In this document: positions 6,688-7,319 of the stretch, piece after piece
How positions within the stretch are numbered: the first letter of the stretch is position 1
Layout of the letters: the number at the start of each line of letters is the position of its first letter
NCBI GenBank assembly: GCA_026785765.1
Contig: JAJAZK010000093.1
Location: 1-7,319, forward strand
From: Rhodoferax sp.
Lineage (GTDB): Bacteria; Pseudomonadota; Gammaproteobacteria; Burkholderiales; Burkholderiaceae_C
Length of the DNA: 7,319 nucleotides
Reading direction: 5' to 3'
The notes under the pieces: model-generated
What the model saw: the letters and a program-made list of their open reading frames with translations, nothing else
Database searches by the model: none
Told to the model about the DNA's origin: nothing
Program-made: the position numbers and the translations under genes

Positions 6688-7319
6688 ATGCGGACGAAAA
6701 AAACACGACTGCTTGCCTGGCTGCTGCTGGCGGTGGCCATTGACAGTCACGCCTTGACGTTGGGACGTATGCGTGGGGCTGCCCTGCTTGGCCAGGGTCT
6801 CGATGTCACAGTGCAGGTGCAGACCGATCCGGATGAGAGTGCATCAACTCTATGCCTGGAAGCGGATGTTTTCCATGCCGACACGCGACAGGATCCGGGT
6901 CGGGTGCAACTGAGTTTCGATGCGCCGGCTGCGGGACAACCGGTGACCGTGCGTATCGTGTCCGCCAGTGCCATCGATGAACCTGTAGTGACCGTGTACT
7001 TGCGCGCGGGTTGTGCACAAAAGACCACGCGCCGTTATGTATTGTTGTCCGATATTGCAACCGAGCAGCTAGCGCCAGCGCCGAGCCGTCCCGCGCAATT
7101 GGCGCTAGTGGTGCCGTCGGCTGCGCCGACTGGTTCGGTCCCGCTGGGTGCCCCCGGTTTGGCGGTCGGGCCCGGACGGACGGGCGACTCCGCAGCATCG
7201 GCGAGCCGCGTGTCAGGCGCCGCTTCAACAAGGTCATCGGCGCCAGCGCCAGCGCAGAAGCGCGCTGCCCCGCCGCCGCGCAAACCCGCTGTGCCAAAGC
7301 CGGTGTCCGCAAAGCCAAC
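6688..7319 (+). CDS. FimV-like secreted protein (3' partial)
   Basis: The first 210 residues of a protein that runs off the window. ATG 6688 is the first start after an in-frame TAA at 6682-6684. The N-terminus is a clear Sec signal peptide: MRTKKTR, a hydrophobic core LLAWLLLAVA, and a probable cut after SHA (residue 22). Residues about 23-122 resemble the N-terminal domain of FimV-family proteins: LGRMRGAALLGQGLDVTV (25-42), DVFHADTRQDPG (60-71), VRIVSASAIDEPVVTVYL (88-105) and RRYVLLSD (115-122). Cys56 and Cys109 could form a disulfide in the periplasm. After residue 125 the sequence turns into an Ala/Pro/Ser-rich linker with Lys/Arg near the window end. FimV proteins are peptidoglycan-associated organisers of polar type IV pili; LysM or TPR parts, if any, would lie beyond the window. 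No strong ribosome site is visible. FimV family is likely, but true FimV versus a shorter paralogue cannot be settled. Confidence 0.75.
   Translation, partial: MRTKKTRLLAWLLLAVAIDSHALTLGRMRGAALLGQGLDVTVQVQTDPDESASTLCLEADVFHADTRQDPGRVQLSFDAPAAGQPVTVRIVSASAIDEPVVTVYLRAGCAQKTTRRYVLLSDIATEQLAPAPSRPAQLALVVPSAAPTGSVPLGAPGLAVGPGRTGDSAASASRVSGAASTRSSAPAPAQKRAAPPPRKPAVPKPVSAKP

Overview
The window is high-GC DNA from a beta-proteobacterium, most likely Burkholderiales and possibly Comamonadaceae. This rests on protein flavour: an MshM/MshN pair, a DUF3391-type HD-GYP protein, a split ACAD10/11-like pair and a FimV-like N-terminus typical of that order. No rRNA or other species marker is present, so the placement is an inference.

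Region 1 (1-3024, + strand) is the end of a mannose-sensitive haemagglutinin (MSHA) type IV pilus biogenesis cluster. The C-terminal two thirds of the ATPase MshM overlaps the TPR protein MshN by 4 bases. An HD-GYP cyclic-di-GMP phosphodiesterase gene follows after a 31-base gap. In the Vibrio-type order mshE comes next, so the HD-GYP gene sits where the c-di-GMP-binding motor ATPase would be expected.

Region 2 (3088-6251, - strand) is a compact three-gene set that converges on region 1. In transcription order it holds a Crp/Fnr-family regulator, an aminoglycoside-phosphotransferase-fold kinase and an acyl-CoA dehydrogenase of the ACAD10/11 type. The kinase and dehydrogenase correspond to the two domains fused in animal ACAD10/ACAD11, and to the LvaA/LvaC pair of bacterial levulinate catabolism. 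A 4-hydroxyacyl-CoA phosphorylation and phosphate-elimination route is therefore a reasonable hypothesis. The dehydrogenase has Asp where the usual catalytic Glu of the family sits.

Region 3 (6252-6687) is a 436-base divergent intergenic stretch with no convincing gene. It must carry the promoters of the leftward operon and of the rightward last gene.

Region 4 (6688-7319, + strand) is the 5' part of a secreted FimV-like protein, cut by the window end. It has a signal peptide, a beta-rich N-terminal domain with two cysteines, and the start of an Ala/Pro-rich linker.

No tRNA, rRNA, CRISPR array, insertion sequence or phage gene was seen. The most interesting items are the regulator-kinase-ACAD operon and the HD-GYP gene at the end of the MSHA cluster. 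Neither is demonstrably a new system from sequence alone.
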